Position numbers and translations under genes: made by a program
Shown here: piece after piece, positions 39,201 to 47,948 of the stretch
Position numbering within the stretch: the first letter of the stretch is position 1
How the letters are laid out: the number at the start of each line of letters is the position of its first letter
Assembly (NCBI RefSeq): GCF_001592825.1
Contig: NZ_LTZG01000001.1
Coordinates: 1,178,001-1,242,000 of the forward strand
Source: Planococcus maritimus
Lineage (GTDB): Bacteria > Bacillota > Bacilli > Bacillales_A > Planococcaceae
Direction of reading: 5' to 3'
Length of the DNA: 64,000 nucleotides
The notes under the pieces: generated by a model
The model's database searches: none
What the model saw: only the letters and a program-made list of their open reading frames with translations
Told to the model about the DNA's origin: nothing

Positions 39201-41477
39201 TTTTGTATTCACCACCATTTCCATATCCCAATACAAATCGGAACTGAAGCGGTCGTCCTGATGCACTTGCGCAGCGAGTACATTGTCGCCGTCTTTCAAA
39301 TGGCTTAGAGCTTCTTCATCCAAGTAAATGCGCTCAATCCGGTCTTCGCTTACAAGATCTTCGTCGCTCACGTCTTGCTGATAATCCTCAAAGCCGAATT
39401 CGCCTGTCTTTGGCATATTGAAGCGCAGGATTTCTACTCCGTTCAAATACAAAATGACCGCATCGTCGACACTGAACTCCACGTATCCCATATCGCCGAT
39501 TGCTTCTACATCTTCGACTTCAAAATTCGTTCTGAAATAGGTCAGAGCAATTTTGTCGATTTCATCCCCTCCGTACCCGATAAGCGTTTTGACAGTGCCG
39601 AATTCTGGCCGTTCTTCGTCTTTCGGATACCCGAGCGGGCCCGCTCCTTGTGCCCATTTGCTATCATCGTAATCCACTTCAAGCCAAGCTCTTTTCTGGT
39701 CGCTGCCATCGTCCAAATAACGCCACTCGCTAGCCGCTTCGAGCAACTCAATTTCTTCATGTTCGACCAGATCGACTTCAATCGTGTTGCTTTCAAACGT
39801 TCGTTCGCCATCGTTTACTTCTGCATAAATTTCGATTTTTCCAGGAGCCCCATTTTCTGCTGGCAGGATTTTCCCATCCTTTATTTCAATGGCTTTACTG
39901 CTTGTATGGTATGTGACCGACTCAGGTGAAATATCGTATTGCCCGCCTTCGACATTTTGTCCCGAAAGCTTGAGTTCCGCTTCTGGATAAAAGGAATTCT
40001 CTTCTGTGGCGAGCACTGAACTGCTTGCTTCGAGTTCCACTTTTCCAAGCTCTGGTACGACCGTTTTGATGGATGGATCTTTGATAATCTCGTATTCATC
40101 GACCATTTTTTCGGTGTCCGTCCGGTACGTCTCAAAGCGCAAACGCGTTGGCTCTACTTGAATACGTGTATAGGTTGGCACGCCCCACTGTTCACGTACT
40201 GCCGAATACGGTTCACGTTCTGACTCCATGCCATAAAATTTACTGCCACTTGCAGTACTGCCGGTGAAATAAACAACGCCTTCTGGATTGATTGGCACAT
40301 CGCCGTCCAACATATGATTTTTGAGCGGCTGGAAATTTTCCATTTGATAGGTCCGTACATAGGAATGATCATGTCCCATCAATACTGCATCAAAGCCAAT
40401 TTCATCAATCGTCGGAACGAGTTGATCTCGCAAATTTAGCACAAACTCACTTTGAGAATGTGCTGCGGCGCTATAGATCGAGTGATGGAACATAAGGATT
40501 TTCCATTTCCAGTCCCGCCCGGCCGTTGCTGCGGCTGTTTCCTCCATGAACTGAATGTGCTCTTCTGGATTTTGGCTATTGGAATTCAAGTTCATGAACA
40601 AAGTATCGCCATAAGAGAAATAATAGTCTCCTCCTGAATTATCGTAATTGCCGAGTTCCCAGTTTTCATTCGGGACGTTGAAATGATAGGCGTAATGATA
40701 AGTATCGTCGTGATTGCCGATAGTGGTCGCTGTCGGATAGTTACGCAACGCGTCCGGCGCGAAATAAGCCGCGTATTCTTTTTCGGAATAGCGGGCATCC
40801 ACCTGATCGCCTGCCGATAGGATAAAGCTTGCATCAGGGCTTCGGCCAATTGCTTGCTGCAAGGTTTTGTCCCAGCCTCTTTGATCCTCGGCAATATTGC
40901 CGGACGCCCCGATTTGCGGATCGGCGACCATCACAAATTCATAGGAAGAAGGGTCTTGGGTCTTGAAATGAAAAGCTTGTGTCCAATTGCCTTGTCCGTC
41001 TCCTAAGCGGTACAGATAGTCGGTCTCATTTTCAAGTTGTGTGATCACCGCTTCATTGGCGGAATAACCATACGTGGCGTTTTTTAGACTTGCATCGATG
41101 GTCACCGCAGCGTGTTCCGGAAAAGCTTGAGTATCCGAAGCAAGCTTCGCATATTGTACTTGGCCGGCCCGTCTCGTATTCGGTGAATACCAGGAAAAGT
41201 TCATCTCTGATTCGTCGCTCCCGGGTGCGAACGCAATATGAGTGGCAAGGTATGCTCCTTCCTTTTCGCTAGCTGATAGATCTCGGTCCATAAATAGCAG
41301 CGAACTGGAGAGGTGCATTTGAAATGCATTGCGTTGCCCCTCCATTAGATGGGCTGCCCCGATTTCAAATGTGCCTTGTGCCGCTACTTGCTGCGCCTCT
41401 CCAAGTTGAAGAGCCGCAACGCCCGCAACTGCTGCTATGAGCACGTATCGCCCTGCTTTACGCCAGACTGCCTTCAT
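39198..41477 (-). CDS. Secreted purple acid phosphatase-like metallophosphoesterase
   Basis: 759 residues. A signal peptide (about 1-34, AVAGVAALQLGEAQQVAA) is followed by a fibronectin III-like domain (about 70-160), a calcineurin-type phosphoesterase domain with VADPQIGA, SAGDQVD, GNHDDTYHY, HHSIYS and GHDHSYVR as metal ligands, and an Ig-like plus C-terminal beta-rich region (about 480-759). The layout matches purple acid phosphatases secreted to release phosphate or cleave nucleotides. AGGGGTGGTG precedes the ATG. Gene stands alone. Confidence 0.88.
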   Translation of the reverse strand: MKAVWRKAGRYVLIAAVAGVAALQLGEAQQVAAQGTFEIGAAHLMEGQRNAFQMHLSSSLLFMDRDLSASEKEGAYLATHIAFAPGSDESEMNFSWYSPNTRRAGQVQYAKLASDTQAFPEHAAVTIDASLKNATYGYSANEAVITQLENETDYLYRLGDGQGNWTQAFHFKTQDPSSYEFVMVADPQIGASGNIAEDQRGWDKTLQQAIGRSPDASFILSAGDQVDARYSEKEYAAYFAPDALRNYPTATTIGNHDDTYHYAYHFNVPNENWELGNYDNSGGDYYFSYGDTLFMNLNSNSQNPEEHIQFMEETAAATAGRDWKWKILMFHHSIYSAAAHSQSEFVLNLRDQLVPTIDEIGFDAVLMGHDHSYVRTYQMENFQPLKNHMLDGDVPINPEGVVYFTGSTASGSKFYGMESEREPYSAVREQWGVPTYTRIQVEPTRLRFETYRTDTEKMVDEYEIIKDPSIKTVVPELGKVELEASSSVLATEENSFYPEAELKLSGQNVEGGQYDISPESVTYHTSSKAIEIKDGKILPAENGAPGKIEIYAEVNDGERTFESNTIEVDLVEHEEIELLEAASEWRYLDDGSDQKRAWLEVDYDDSKWAQGAGPLGYPKDEERPEFGTVKTLIGYGGDEIDKIALTYFRTNFEVEDVEAIGDMGYVEFSVDDAVILYLNGVEILRFNMPKTGEFGFEDYQQDVSDEDLVSEDRIERIYLDEEALSHLKDGDNVLAAQVHQDDRFSSDLYWDMEMVVNTK

Positions 41478-41647
41478 TTCACCACCCCTTCACTAACCGC
41501 TCTTTATTTTTTAAATATTCAGTAATTAAATTTTAACATAATTCAATTGAACCAAAAAGAAATAAAATATGATTATTTAGAACCATTTGAATTTCATTAC
41601 TTAGGGAAGGTCTGACCGAGCACATAAAATCATGATCGCTAACAAAC

Positions 41648-41693
41648 AAAAAAGCTTTTCCAATGAGCGCCTGCCCAATAGAAAAAGCTTTAC
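41648..41693 (-). terminator. Terminator after the signal peptidase gene
   Basis: AAAAGCTTTTC and GAAAAAGCTTT arms surround a loop of about 18 nt, with a T-run on the reverse strand. Confidence 0.6.
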
Positions 41694-41708
41694 TTGTATA
41701 TGGATGAC

Positions 41709-42227
41709 TCATTCGACGAACCCAAAATCTTTAAGAGGCGCAAAGCGAAATTTCACTTCACCAATTATGTCCGGCTTCTGGATAAAACCCAGCACTCGTG
41801 AATCTGTACTATTGCCACGATTGTCCCCGAGTACGTAATAACAATCTGGAGGAACGGAAAATTCACTGGCCACTCGGAGTTGATCGACCCGTTCCTCTTC
41901 AACCTTATCGAGATAAGGCTCATCTAGTGGCGCACCGTTCAAAATAATTTCCCCACCCGACATCTTGATATGATCGCCTGGAATACCGATGACCCGCTTT
42001 ATGAAGCGGCTGCCATCCGGCGCGAAAAAAACAATCGTATCGAAGTTGTCGATGGCTGTCGCTTTGCTTAGCACCAATTTATCGTTTTCATGATAGCTCG
42101 GCTGCATCGATCCGCCTTCAACAATGACGGGTTCAAACAGAAATTCTCGAACACCAAGAATGATAAATGCGGTCAATAATAGCACTTTCATCCATGCTAG
42201 CATTTCTTTCACTGGATCTTCATGCAC
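41709..42227 (-). CDS. lepB: Signal peptidase I
   Basis: 172 residues, the small Gram-positive type. One N-terminal transmembrane helix (about 10-27) is followed by the catalytic domain with Ser40 in VEGGSMQPS and Lys77 in SRFIKRVIG, plus the GDNRGNSTDSR box. It cleaves signal peptides of exported proteins on the outer face of the membrane. The start is GTG, with GGGGAAGAG upstream; the window has several proteins needing it (phosphatase, lipoproteins excepted). Bacillus species often carry several such genes. Confidence 0.94.
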   Translation of the reverse strand: MHEDPVKEMLAWMKVLLLTAFIILGVREFLFEPVIVEGGSMQPSYHENDKLVLSKATAIDNFDTIVFFAPDGSRFIKRVIGIPGDHIKMSGGEIILNGAPLDEPYLDKVEEERVDQLRVASEFSVPPDCYYVLGDNRGNSTDSRVLGFIQKPDIIGEVKFRFAPLKDFGFVE

Positions 42228-42377
42228 GGTCTCTTCCCCGCCTCGCTTTTTCTTTAAGTTTACTATAGCGTCTCGCGCCTTGCACTTGGAGATTTCTTAC
42301 TCGATAATGGAAATAGGTGAGTTATATGAATTATCAGACACATATTGCTAAATCTCAATTCAAAAGGAGTGCGATGG

Positions 42378-43280
42378 ATGAAAACCTTACCTGCTCAAGA
42401 TGTCATTTACGCTTTTTCCAATAAACACGAACCGATTTTGCGCGCAGCAGCCGGCGACACGGTGAAGATTGATACCTTCGATTGCTTTAAAAATCAAATT
42501 CAGTCGAGCGACCAGGAAGTGGCTACCATTGACTGGGACCAAGTAAACCCAGCCACAGGCCCGATTTTCATCGAAGGCGCCGAGATTGGCGATGTCTTGA
42601 AAGTGGTGATCAAAGACCTCGAAATCGGCGATCAAGGGGTCATGGTGACCGGGCCTAAGCTCGGCGTCATGGGCCACCGCATGACAGCAATGGAATCGAA
42701 AATCATTCCCATTCAAAATGGCAAGGCGGTCTTCAGTGAACGCCTACAACTGCCGCTGAACCCGATGATTGGTGTCATCGGCGTCGCACCGGAAGGCGAG
42801 CCCGTTTCTTGCGGTACGCCTGGTTCACACGGCGGCAATATGGATACCAAGCTGATCACGAAGGGGGCTACCCTTTATTTTCCCGTCGCGGTTGATGGTG
42901 CGCTATTTGCACTCGGTGATTTCCATGCAGCTATGGGGGATGGGGAAATCAGTGTGTCCGGCATTGAAGTGCCAGGTAGCGCAACTGTCCAATTCGATGT
43001 CATCAAAGACGGCCGCCTGAAGCATCCATTGCTCGAAAACGAAGAAGGCTTGTCGTTTCTCGTCTCGGCGATGACGTTGGACGAAGCCGTATCCACCGCC
43101 GTAGAAGAAATGATCGATTTATTGCTGACTCAATCAGACTTATCTGTCAGCGAGATGACCATGCTCATGAGCGCTGCCGGTGAAGCACAGATCAGTCAAG
43201 TGGTCGATCCCCTTGTGACGGCCAGATTTTTTGTTCCTCGCCATGTACTAGAAGGCTTGAACTTCCATTTATTTGCTTAA
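42378..43280 (+). CDS. Acetamidase/formamidase family protein
   Basis: 300 residues matching the FmdA/AmdA family: N-terminal substrate region, GPIFIEGAEIGDVLKV, then GTPGSHGGNMDTKLI (metal and active-site region) and LGDFHAAMGDGEIS. The enzyme would hydrolyse formamide or a short amide to ammonia and acid. I chose the ATG at 42378; AAAGGAGTG lies 8 nt upstream, and the ATG just before is out of frame. No nitrogen-regulation genes are near. It may be active on other substrates. Confidence 0.88.
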   Translation: MKTLPAQDVIYAFSNKHEPILRAAAGDTVKIDTFDCFKNQIQSSDQEVATIDWDQVNPATGPIFIEGAEIGDVLKVVIKDLEIGDQGVMVTGPKLGVMGHRMTAMESKIIPIQNGKAVFSERLQLPLNPMIGVIGVAPEGEPVSCGTPGSHGGNMDTKLITKGATLYFPVAVDGALFALGDFHAAMGDGEISVSGIEVPGSATVQFDVIKDGRLKHPLLENEEGLSFLVSAMTLDEAVSTAVEEMIDLLLTQSDLSVSEMTMLMSAAGEAQISQVVDPLVTARFFVPRHVLEGLNFHLFA

Positions 43281-43387
43281 TATAGGAAATTCAAGGGGAT
43301 ATGAGCTTGTTTATAGGTCTGAATCGTCAGACTTTTGAGCGCCGAAAGAATTTATGTTACACTCAAGAAAAAATGTAGGTGATTAGA

Positions 43388-44407
43388 ATGGTAGGAAGAA
43401 ATGATCCGTGTCCATGTGGCAGCGGAAAGAAATATAAGAAATGTCACGGGAAACAACAGACAGTTTCCATCAACGATTTGGTGAACGAAGAGCTGTTCCA
43501 AGTCAGACAGCAATTCTTCTCGGAAAACCCAAACCGTGACCAGCTAACGGATTTCCGTGAGCTCCAACAAGATTGGCAGCCGCGCTTAATGAAATCGATG
43601 GCCGAAAACGATGCACAGGCTTTCGTCATCGAAAACTTCTTGTTCATGCAAAAACCGGAGTTATGGCAAAACTTCTTGTCTAAGCAAATTGAACAAACGC
43701 AGCGTCCGACCACGAAAGAAGTATTGGAACAATGGCCAAACTTCCGCGTATTCCTCGGCCAATTGGTCTCAGGGGATACAGAAAAAGCGGAATTGAAAGA
43801 CGCCTTTACCGGCGAAACTTACGTCATGGCAGACCAGCCGCCGACGGATATGGAAGAAAACCAAGGGCTTCTTGCGATTCTTCTGCCGGATGCGCGAGCA
43901 GGCGAACAAGGCATCCTGTTCTTGAACGGCTATTTGACGATCGTCGGCAAATTCGCCCCATTCTTTGAGCAGCTGCAAAAGCGCATTGAAGAAAAAGGCG
44001 CTTCCGCGAACGAAGACTATCTTCGCGAGCATTATCTCGAAGTGGTCGAACATATCGTCCAATACTCGACAGGCGCTGTTGAGGAAAGCATCGAGCTTTC
44101 CCCGGAGCACCAATCTGTCATGGACGAATTGAAAAAACACATTGACGAAGCGGACTTCGATGAAGAAACCGTGACCAATGTGACAAGCATCCTCAACAGC
44201 TACCTGGTCAGCCAGCAGCCGACCGTCCAGAAACCAGAGGCACTTGTTGCCGGTTACTGGCGCTTCTTGCAAGACCATGAATTGATTCAAGGGCCGATGC
44301 TTTCTGCAAAAGACTTGAGCGAGAAATTCGGCGTCTCGTCTAGCACGATCCTGAAACGCTCGAAAGAATTCGGTTCTTATTTTGAAGAATTGCTAGCTAA
44401 AAAGTAA
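43388..44407 (+). CDS. SEC-C motif protein of unknown function
   Basis: 339 residues. It opens with a complete SEC-C zinc motif (Cys8, Cys10, Cys19, His20 in [17 protein letters not shown]), the same motif found at the SecA C-terminus. The remainder is helical and acidic, without recognisable catalytic motifs, and the last 35 residues ([23 protein letters not shown]) look like a helix-turn-helix. Function unknown; a nucleic-acid or ribosome partner is possible. I chose the ATG at 43388 with GGTGATTAGA just upstream. Monocistronic with a terminator. Confidence 0.75.
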   Translation: MVGRNDPCPCGSGKKYKKCHGKQQTVSINDLVNEELFQVRQQFFSENPNRDQLTDFRELQQDWQPRLMKSMAENDAQAFVIENFLFMQKPELWQNFLSKQIEQTQRPTTKEVLEQWPNFRVFLGQLVSGDTEKAELKDAFTGETYVMADQPPTDMEENQGLLAILLPDARAGEQGILFLNGYLTIVGKFAPFFEQLQKRIEEKGASANEDYLREHYLEVVEHIVQYSTGAVEESIELSPEHQSVMDELKKHIDEADFDEETVTNVTSILNSYLVSQQPTVQKPEALVAGYWRFLQDHELIQGPMLSAKDLSEKFGVSSSTILKRSKEFGSYFEELLAKK

Positions 44408-44415
44408 TTGAGACC

Positions 44416-44442
44416 AGCACCGGTTTATTCCGGTGCTTTTTT
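44416..44442. terminator. Terminator after the SEC-C gene
   Basis: AGCACCGG and CCGGTGCT pair around TTTATT, followed by TTTTTT; it also overlaps the end of the small convergent gene. Confidence 0.85.
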
Positions 44443-44653
44443 AATCGCCTTTTTTTCTTCTGAAGGTGATGAGGATATACATCAGAATGCCAGAAACCGC
44501 GAAGAATATATACACACGCCAAACGTGTCCTTCTAACCACATCGTTGCAGCAAAGCCCAGCCAATTGTTCAAGACAGTCACCACAAACAACAATATGCCT
44601 AAAAAGAAAAGCGTCATGCCTGTAAAACGAAAGAAATTGAGGACACCTGCCAT
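44441..44653 (-). CDS. Small two-helix membrane protein of unknown function
   Basis: 70 residues with two hydrophobic helices (about 9-30 and 44-64) and a basic end, ITFRRKKGD, which should face the cytosol. No family recognised. I chose the ATG at 44653, with GAAAGGGTGAG upstream; the frame continues 20 codons higher without better support. The 310-bp gap upstream contains the DnaA-box cluster. Confidence 0.6.
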   Translation of the reverse strand: MAGVLNFFRFTGMTLFFLGILLFVVTVLNNWLGFAATMWLEGHVWRVYIFFAVSGILMYILITFRRKKGD

Positions 44654-44753
44654 TTTCTCACCCTTTCTTCCTTTTCTCCCTTCCCTATTCCCGAAATCGC
44701 TGCGCCTGAACAAAAATGCGGCAATATATATTCAGCAATATGGGATGTTTAAA

Positions 44754-44914
44754 CTATCCACACTTCCCCTGTTTTGCATCTATGGATTGAGGGAAAACCC
44801 TTAATAAGTGCGAAAAAACGTTAGTTATGCACAATTATTACTAAAATTCCGTGAGTTATGTGGGTAAATACCTGAATTTACAGTCGATTTTGAATAAAAA
44901 TAGACTTATCCACA
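44754..44914. promoter_or_regulatory. DnaA-box cluster in an AT-rich intergenic region
   Basis: Four boxes lie within 161 bp: TTATGCACA (44825-44833) and TTATCCACA (44906-44914) fit TTATNCACA exactly; CTATCCACA (44754-44762) and reverse-strand TTACCCACA (44859-44867) have one mismatch. The surrounding sequence is AT-rich. No dnaA, dnaN or replication gene is near, so this is more like the dispersed DnaA-box clusters of B. subtilis than an origin. Confidence 0.5.
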
Positions 44915-44963
44915 TGTTGATAAGTAAACCTTATCTTTCGTATCCTAGAAAGGAGCACAACGC

Positions 44964-45482
44964 ATGTTTGAAATTACATGGGATAGTTTTATCCGAATCG
45001 TCACAATAGGCGTCCTGGCGTATATCGGCTTGTTGATTTTTTTGAGGACCTCAGGAAAACGTACTTTGACCAAGCTTAATGCTTTTGACCTCGTGGTAAC
45101 CGTTGCACTGGGCTCCACTCTCGCAACGATACTTCTCGATAGTAAGCTGAGCTTATGGGAAGGGCTCACTGCATTTGCGGTTTTGATCCTTTTGCAGTAT
45201 TTGATCACTTTCACAGCCGTACGGTCAAAACGTTTCAATAAGCTGATTAAGTCCGAACCACGGCTATTGTTTTCACAAGGGGAGTTCTTGGAACAGGCCA
45301 TGCGTGATGAACGCATCAAGGATATTGAAATCATGCAGGCGGTCCGCAATTCTGGTGAAGGCGAGCTGCAAAATGTTAAAGCTGTCATTCTCGAAACTGA
45401 CGGCAGCATGTCAGTCATCACCAACCAAACAGGCAGCGCGCTTGCCAATGTCAAAGAGAACGTAAAAAAGGATCCCTTGTAG
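44964..45482 (+). CDS. DUF421/YetF-family membrane protein
   Basis: 172 residues. Three transmembrane helices in the first 90 residues (IVTIGVLAYIGLLIFL, LVVTVALGSTLATILL, ALTAFAVLILLQYLI) are followed by a cytosolic domain (90-172) with the YetF features SEPRLLFSQGEFLEQAM and ISNx-like AVILETDGSMSVI. YetF-type proteins have roles proposed in germination or membrane tension but no fixed activity. AAAGGAGCAC precedes the ATG. A possible promoter is TTGATA to TATCCT with 18 bp spacing inside the DnaA-box region. Confidence 0.85.
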   Translation: MFEITWDSFIRIVTIGVLAYIGLLIFLRTSGKRTLTKLNAFDLVVTVALGSTLATILLDSKLSLWEGLTAFAVLILLQYLITFTAVRSKRFNKLIKSEPRLLFSQGEFLEQAMRDERIKDIEIMQAVRNSGEGELQNVKAVILETDGSMSVITNQTGSALANVKENVKKDPL

Positions 45483-45493
45483 GATCCTTTTTT
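45464..45493. terminator. Bidirectional terminator at the YetF gene end
   Basis: AAAAAAGGATCC and GGATCCTTTTTT pair around CTTGTA, overlapping the stop codons of the two convergent genes. Confidence 0.85.
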
Positions 45494-45968
45494 ATCTAGG
45501 TGTCTTTGCGCGTTGTTTGCGGTGTTCCCGGCGTGCTGGCGCTGACTCGAAAAACAGCTTCTCGCCTGCCGTTTCCGGATAGACAGCTGGCACCGGTGTT
45601 GGCTTCCCGTCATCGCCAATCGCGACTAAGGTCAAAAACGATTCGGTCGTCAATCGTTCTTCCCCGGTTTCCAAGTTCTTCGATTTGACGCGTACATATA
45701 CTTCCATCGAAGTTCTGCCGGTTGACGTAACGTTCGCCTCCAACTCCAGGACGTCTCCAACTTTGGCAGACGACAAAAAGTCCACCGAGTCGATTGAAGC
45801 TGTTACCACAATGTGGCGGCTCGCATGTTTCATCGCTGAGATTCCGGCAATTTCATCAATATAAGCAAGCACTTTCCCACCAAAAATCGATTCCATATGA
45901 TTCGTATCAGGCGGCAGCACCAGTTTTGTCTGTATCGTGCGTGATTCGCGCATTGGTTTTGCTTCCAT
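45492..45968 (-). CDS. Acyl-CoA thioesterase, YkhA-like hotdog protein
   Basis: 158 residues with one hotdog domain. The sequence NHMESIFGGKVLAYIDEIAGISAMKHA includes the catalytic Asn/Asp pattern of the BFIT/YciA/YkhA group, and VDFLSSAKVGDVLELEANV is the second family stretch. It should hydrolyse medium- or long-chain acyl-CoA to free acid and CoA. AAGGAGG is well placed before the ATG. Single gene, divergent from the AAC(3)-like gene. Confidence 0.88.
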   Translation of the reverse strand: MEAKPMRESRTIQTKLVLPPDTNHMESIFGGKVLAYIDEIAGISAMKHASRHIVVTASIDSVDFLSSAKVGDVLELEANVTSTGRTSMEVYVRVKSKNLETGEERLTTESFLTLVAIGDDGKPTPVPAVYPETAGEKLFFESAPARREHRKQRAKTPR

Positions 45969-46104
45969 ACATCTTCCTCCTTACTCTTTGTTACAGTTAT
46001 TCCCCTTAGAAAAAAATTCAATCCGAAACCAGTTTACACCACTTGAAAAACAAAAACCGAAATCAAGCCTTATGGTAAAGTGGAAAAAAAGGAGGAACCA
46101 CCCC

Positions 46105-46923
46105 ATGTCTGATCTTCTTCAAATTTTGAATACTCCGGATTTCCAATCCAAAGATACATTAAAGCGACAAATGCACAAATTGGGCCTTGCAGCCGGCGAC
46201 CAGTTAATCGTTCATTCTTCACTCAAGTCGATTGGTTGGGTTGCCGGAGGCGCTCAGGCAGTCGTTGAAGCATTGATGGAAATCATCACTCCCGAAGGTA
46301 CGCTTGTCATGCCTTCCCAATCTGCCGATAATTCCGATCCAAGTTATTGGATGGCACCGCCGATCCCTGAGAACTGGCATCAGCCTACGCGCGACCATAT
46401 GCCGGCATACGACCCTGCACTGACAAATATGCGGGGCATGGGCAAAATACCAGAATGCCTCCATCGCCACCCAGCAACCATCCGCAGCCCTCATCCCAGT
46501 CATTCATTTATCGCCTGGGGACGGTTTGCTGCTGAATGGATGGCGGAGCATCCCCTCGAAGATTCGTTTGGCAAGACATCACCACTTGGGAAAATGATGG
46601 AGCATCCAGTCAAAATCTTGTTGATCGGCACGGGATTCGATTCGTGCACAGCGCTCCATTATGCTGAATTTGTCCAACCTGCCCCTAGCCGCTCCCCACA
46701 AGGTGCAGCGATGTATGTAAACGGCGTACGGCAATGGGCCACTTATCATTGCATCGATATGGATTCAGATCGCTTCCCAGAAATTATTAAAGACTTTCCA
46801 GGCACCGTCACAACAGGAACTCTGGGGCAAGCCGAAACTCAGCTCACGGACATGCGTCCGCTTGTGGAATTCGCTGTCACATGGCTTCAACAAAATCCGC
46901 CCACACAGGAACCAAACAATTAA
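46105..46923 (+). CDS. AAC(3)-family aminoglycoside N-acetyltransferase-like protein
   Basis: 272 residues of the antibiotic 3-N-acetyltransferase (YokD) family: HSSLKSIGW at 37-45, TPEGTLVMPSQS, a central MRGMGKIPE segment, RSPHPSHSFIAWG with the active-site His and LIGTGFDSCTALHYAE. It would use acetyl-CoA; chromosomal relatives in Bacillus often have weak or no activity on aminoglycosides, so resistance should not be assumed. GGAGGAACC lies 6-8 nt before the ATG. Nothing around it suggests recent transfer. Confidence 0.85.
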   Translation: MSDLLQILNTPDFQSKDTLKRQMHKLGLAAGDQLIVHSSLKSIGWVAGGAQAVVEALMEIITPEGTLVMPSQSADNSDPSYWMAPPIPENWHQPTRDHMPAYDPALTNMRGMGKIPECLHRHPATIRSPHPSHSFIAWGRFAAEWMAEHPLEDSFGKTSPLGKMMEHPVKILLIGTGFDSCTALHYAEFVQPAPSRSPQGAAMYVNGVRQWATYHCIDMDSDRFPEIIKDFPGTVTTGTLGQAETQLTDMRPLVEFAVTWLQQNPPTQEPNN

Positions 46924-46976
46924 ACAGAACAGGCTGAAACGGTATACTACTTGCCGTTTCAGCCTGTTCTGTTTTA
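46922..46976. terminator. Long-stem terminator between AAC(3)-like and Fic genes
   Basis: Two perfect 21-bp arms (46922-46942 and 46954-46974) surround an 11-nt loop; A- and T-runs at the ends make it active in both directions. Confidence 0.85.
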
Positions 46977-46997
46977 CTATGCGCCCAATTGGTGCAT

Positions 46998-47585
46998 TCA
47001 ACTGATAATTTCCGCTAATAACGCTTCCAACCGCTCATTGTCTTTATTGAAAGAATCCACAAATGCATTGATAATATGAGCTGGTTCTTCCATCTTTGTC
47101 CAATCCAGCCGGTAGCCGGCATTCAAGGCGAGCTGACGGGCAAATTCCCGTACTGCCCGACCGTTGCCTTCACGAAACGGATGAAGAGCGTTCAATTCTG
47201 CTAAATAATGGGCAAGACGCCGGACGAACACGTCTTTCTTTAAGCCTTTCAGGTATTCTTCTTCAGCCAATTCATCGAAAAGCTGTTTTAATTGACCTGC
47301 CAGGTGTTTAGGATGGGCGAATGTCGAAGTGCCTTTCGACGTCATTTCCTCGCGCAGCTTACCAGCGAACGGATAGACATCCTGCAGCAAGCAGTGATGA
47401 ATATCAAAAAACACTTTAAGATCGGAGGGATCTTGCGGCTTTTTCAATTGCAGTTCCGACAAGCGATAAAGCGCATAGACCGTTTCCAATTCCTTCAGCC
47501 TGTCCTCATCCCGTATATCGAAAGCATTCACCAGTACGTCTGTTCCAGGGTAACAGTACATGGACGCGTGCTGGTATTTAGACAT
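46998..47585 (-). CDS. Fic-domain AMP-transferase (toxin)
   Basis: 195 residues. The Fic core HPFREGNGR (135-143) fits HPFx[D/E]GNGRxxxR fully, with catalytic His135, and YPFAGKLR (71-78) is the upstream flap motif. Such enzymes transfer AMP to target proteins, often gyrase or topoisomerase IV in toxin systems. The gene overlaps the antitoxin end by eight bases (ATGTCTAA), a sign of coupled translation. No inhibitory S/TxxxE[G/N] helix is obvious inside the protein, so it is class I, controlled by the separate antitoxin. Confidence 0.92.
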   Translation of the reverse strand: MSKYQHASMYCYPGTDVLVNAFDIRDEDRLKELETVYALYRLSELQLKKPQDPSDLKVFFDIHHCLLQDVYPFAGKLREEMTSKGTSTFAHPKHLAGQLKQLFDELAEEEYLKGLKKDVFVRRLAHYLAELNALHPFREGNGRAVREFARQLALNAGYRLDWTKMEEPAHIINAFVDSFNKDNERLEALLAEIIS

Positions 47586-47766
47586 CGAACCGTGCTTTGA
47601 TGGCCTGGTGGAATTGAGCTTCCGTCCGTTCTCCAGTCAAGACAGAACGGACAAAATTCCGGTCTTCATGGGTCACATCAAACCCTTCCGTTACAAGAGA
47701 GTGTGCGGCACAGGAAATCGCGTGATTTGCTTGTTCATGGGATACCCGGTTGGCTAAATTCGTCAC
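47578..47766 (-). CDS. VbhA-like antitoxin of the Fic toxin
   Basis: 62 residues starting from a GTG at 47766, with AAAGGTGG 8 nt upstream. Ser23, Glu27 and Gly28 in SLVTEG fit the inhibitory motif [S/T]xxxE[G/N] of class I Fic antitoxins, whose Glu blocks the ATP site. The rest (VTHEDRNFVRSVLTGERTEAQFHQ) resembles the conserved antitoxin_VbhA tail. It precedes and overlaps the Fic gene, the usual order. A GTG four codons earlier is the alternative start. Confidence 0.82.
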   Translation of the reverse strand: MTNLANRVSHEQANHAISCAAHSLVTEGFDVTHEDRNFVRSVLTGERTEAQFHQAIKARFDV

Positions 47767-47910
47767 ATGGATGACCACCTTTCATTCTGCTATTATACCA
47801 TTTTAAGACCTGTGTTTCCACGATTCCCCCTCTTTTGAAGCTAGTTGCACCAGCACTGAAGATGCTTTTTCTCACTCTTGCTTTCCGTTTTTTTAACGGC
47901 TGATACATTG

Positions 47911-47942
47911 AAAAATCCCGGACGCTTTGCATCCGGGATTCC
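47911..47942 (-). terminator. Terminator after the DUF779 gene
   Basis: AATCCCGGA and TCCGGGATT around CGCTTTGCA; T-run on the reverse strand. Confidence 0.8.
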
Positions 47943-47948
47943 TGTAAA

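Noticed and set aside
44754..44914. Replication origin
   Set aside because: No dnaA, dnaN, gyrAB, rpmH or unwinding-element genes are around; the cluster is small.
46105..46923. Acquired aminoglycoside resistance gene
   Set aside because: The protein is of the chromosomal YokD type, the base composition matches its surroundings and no mobile element is near.
47735..47932. Reverse ORF upstream of the Fic antitoxin
   Set aside because: Basic, low-complexity product, no ribosome site, and it overlaps the antitoxin start region.
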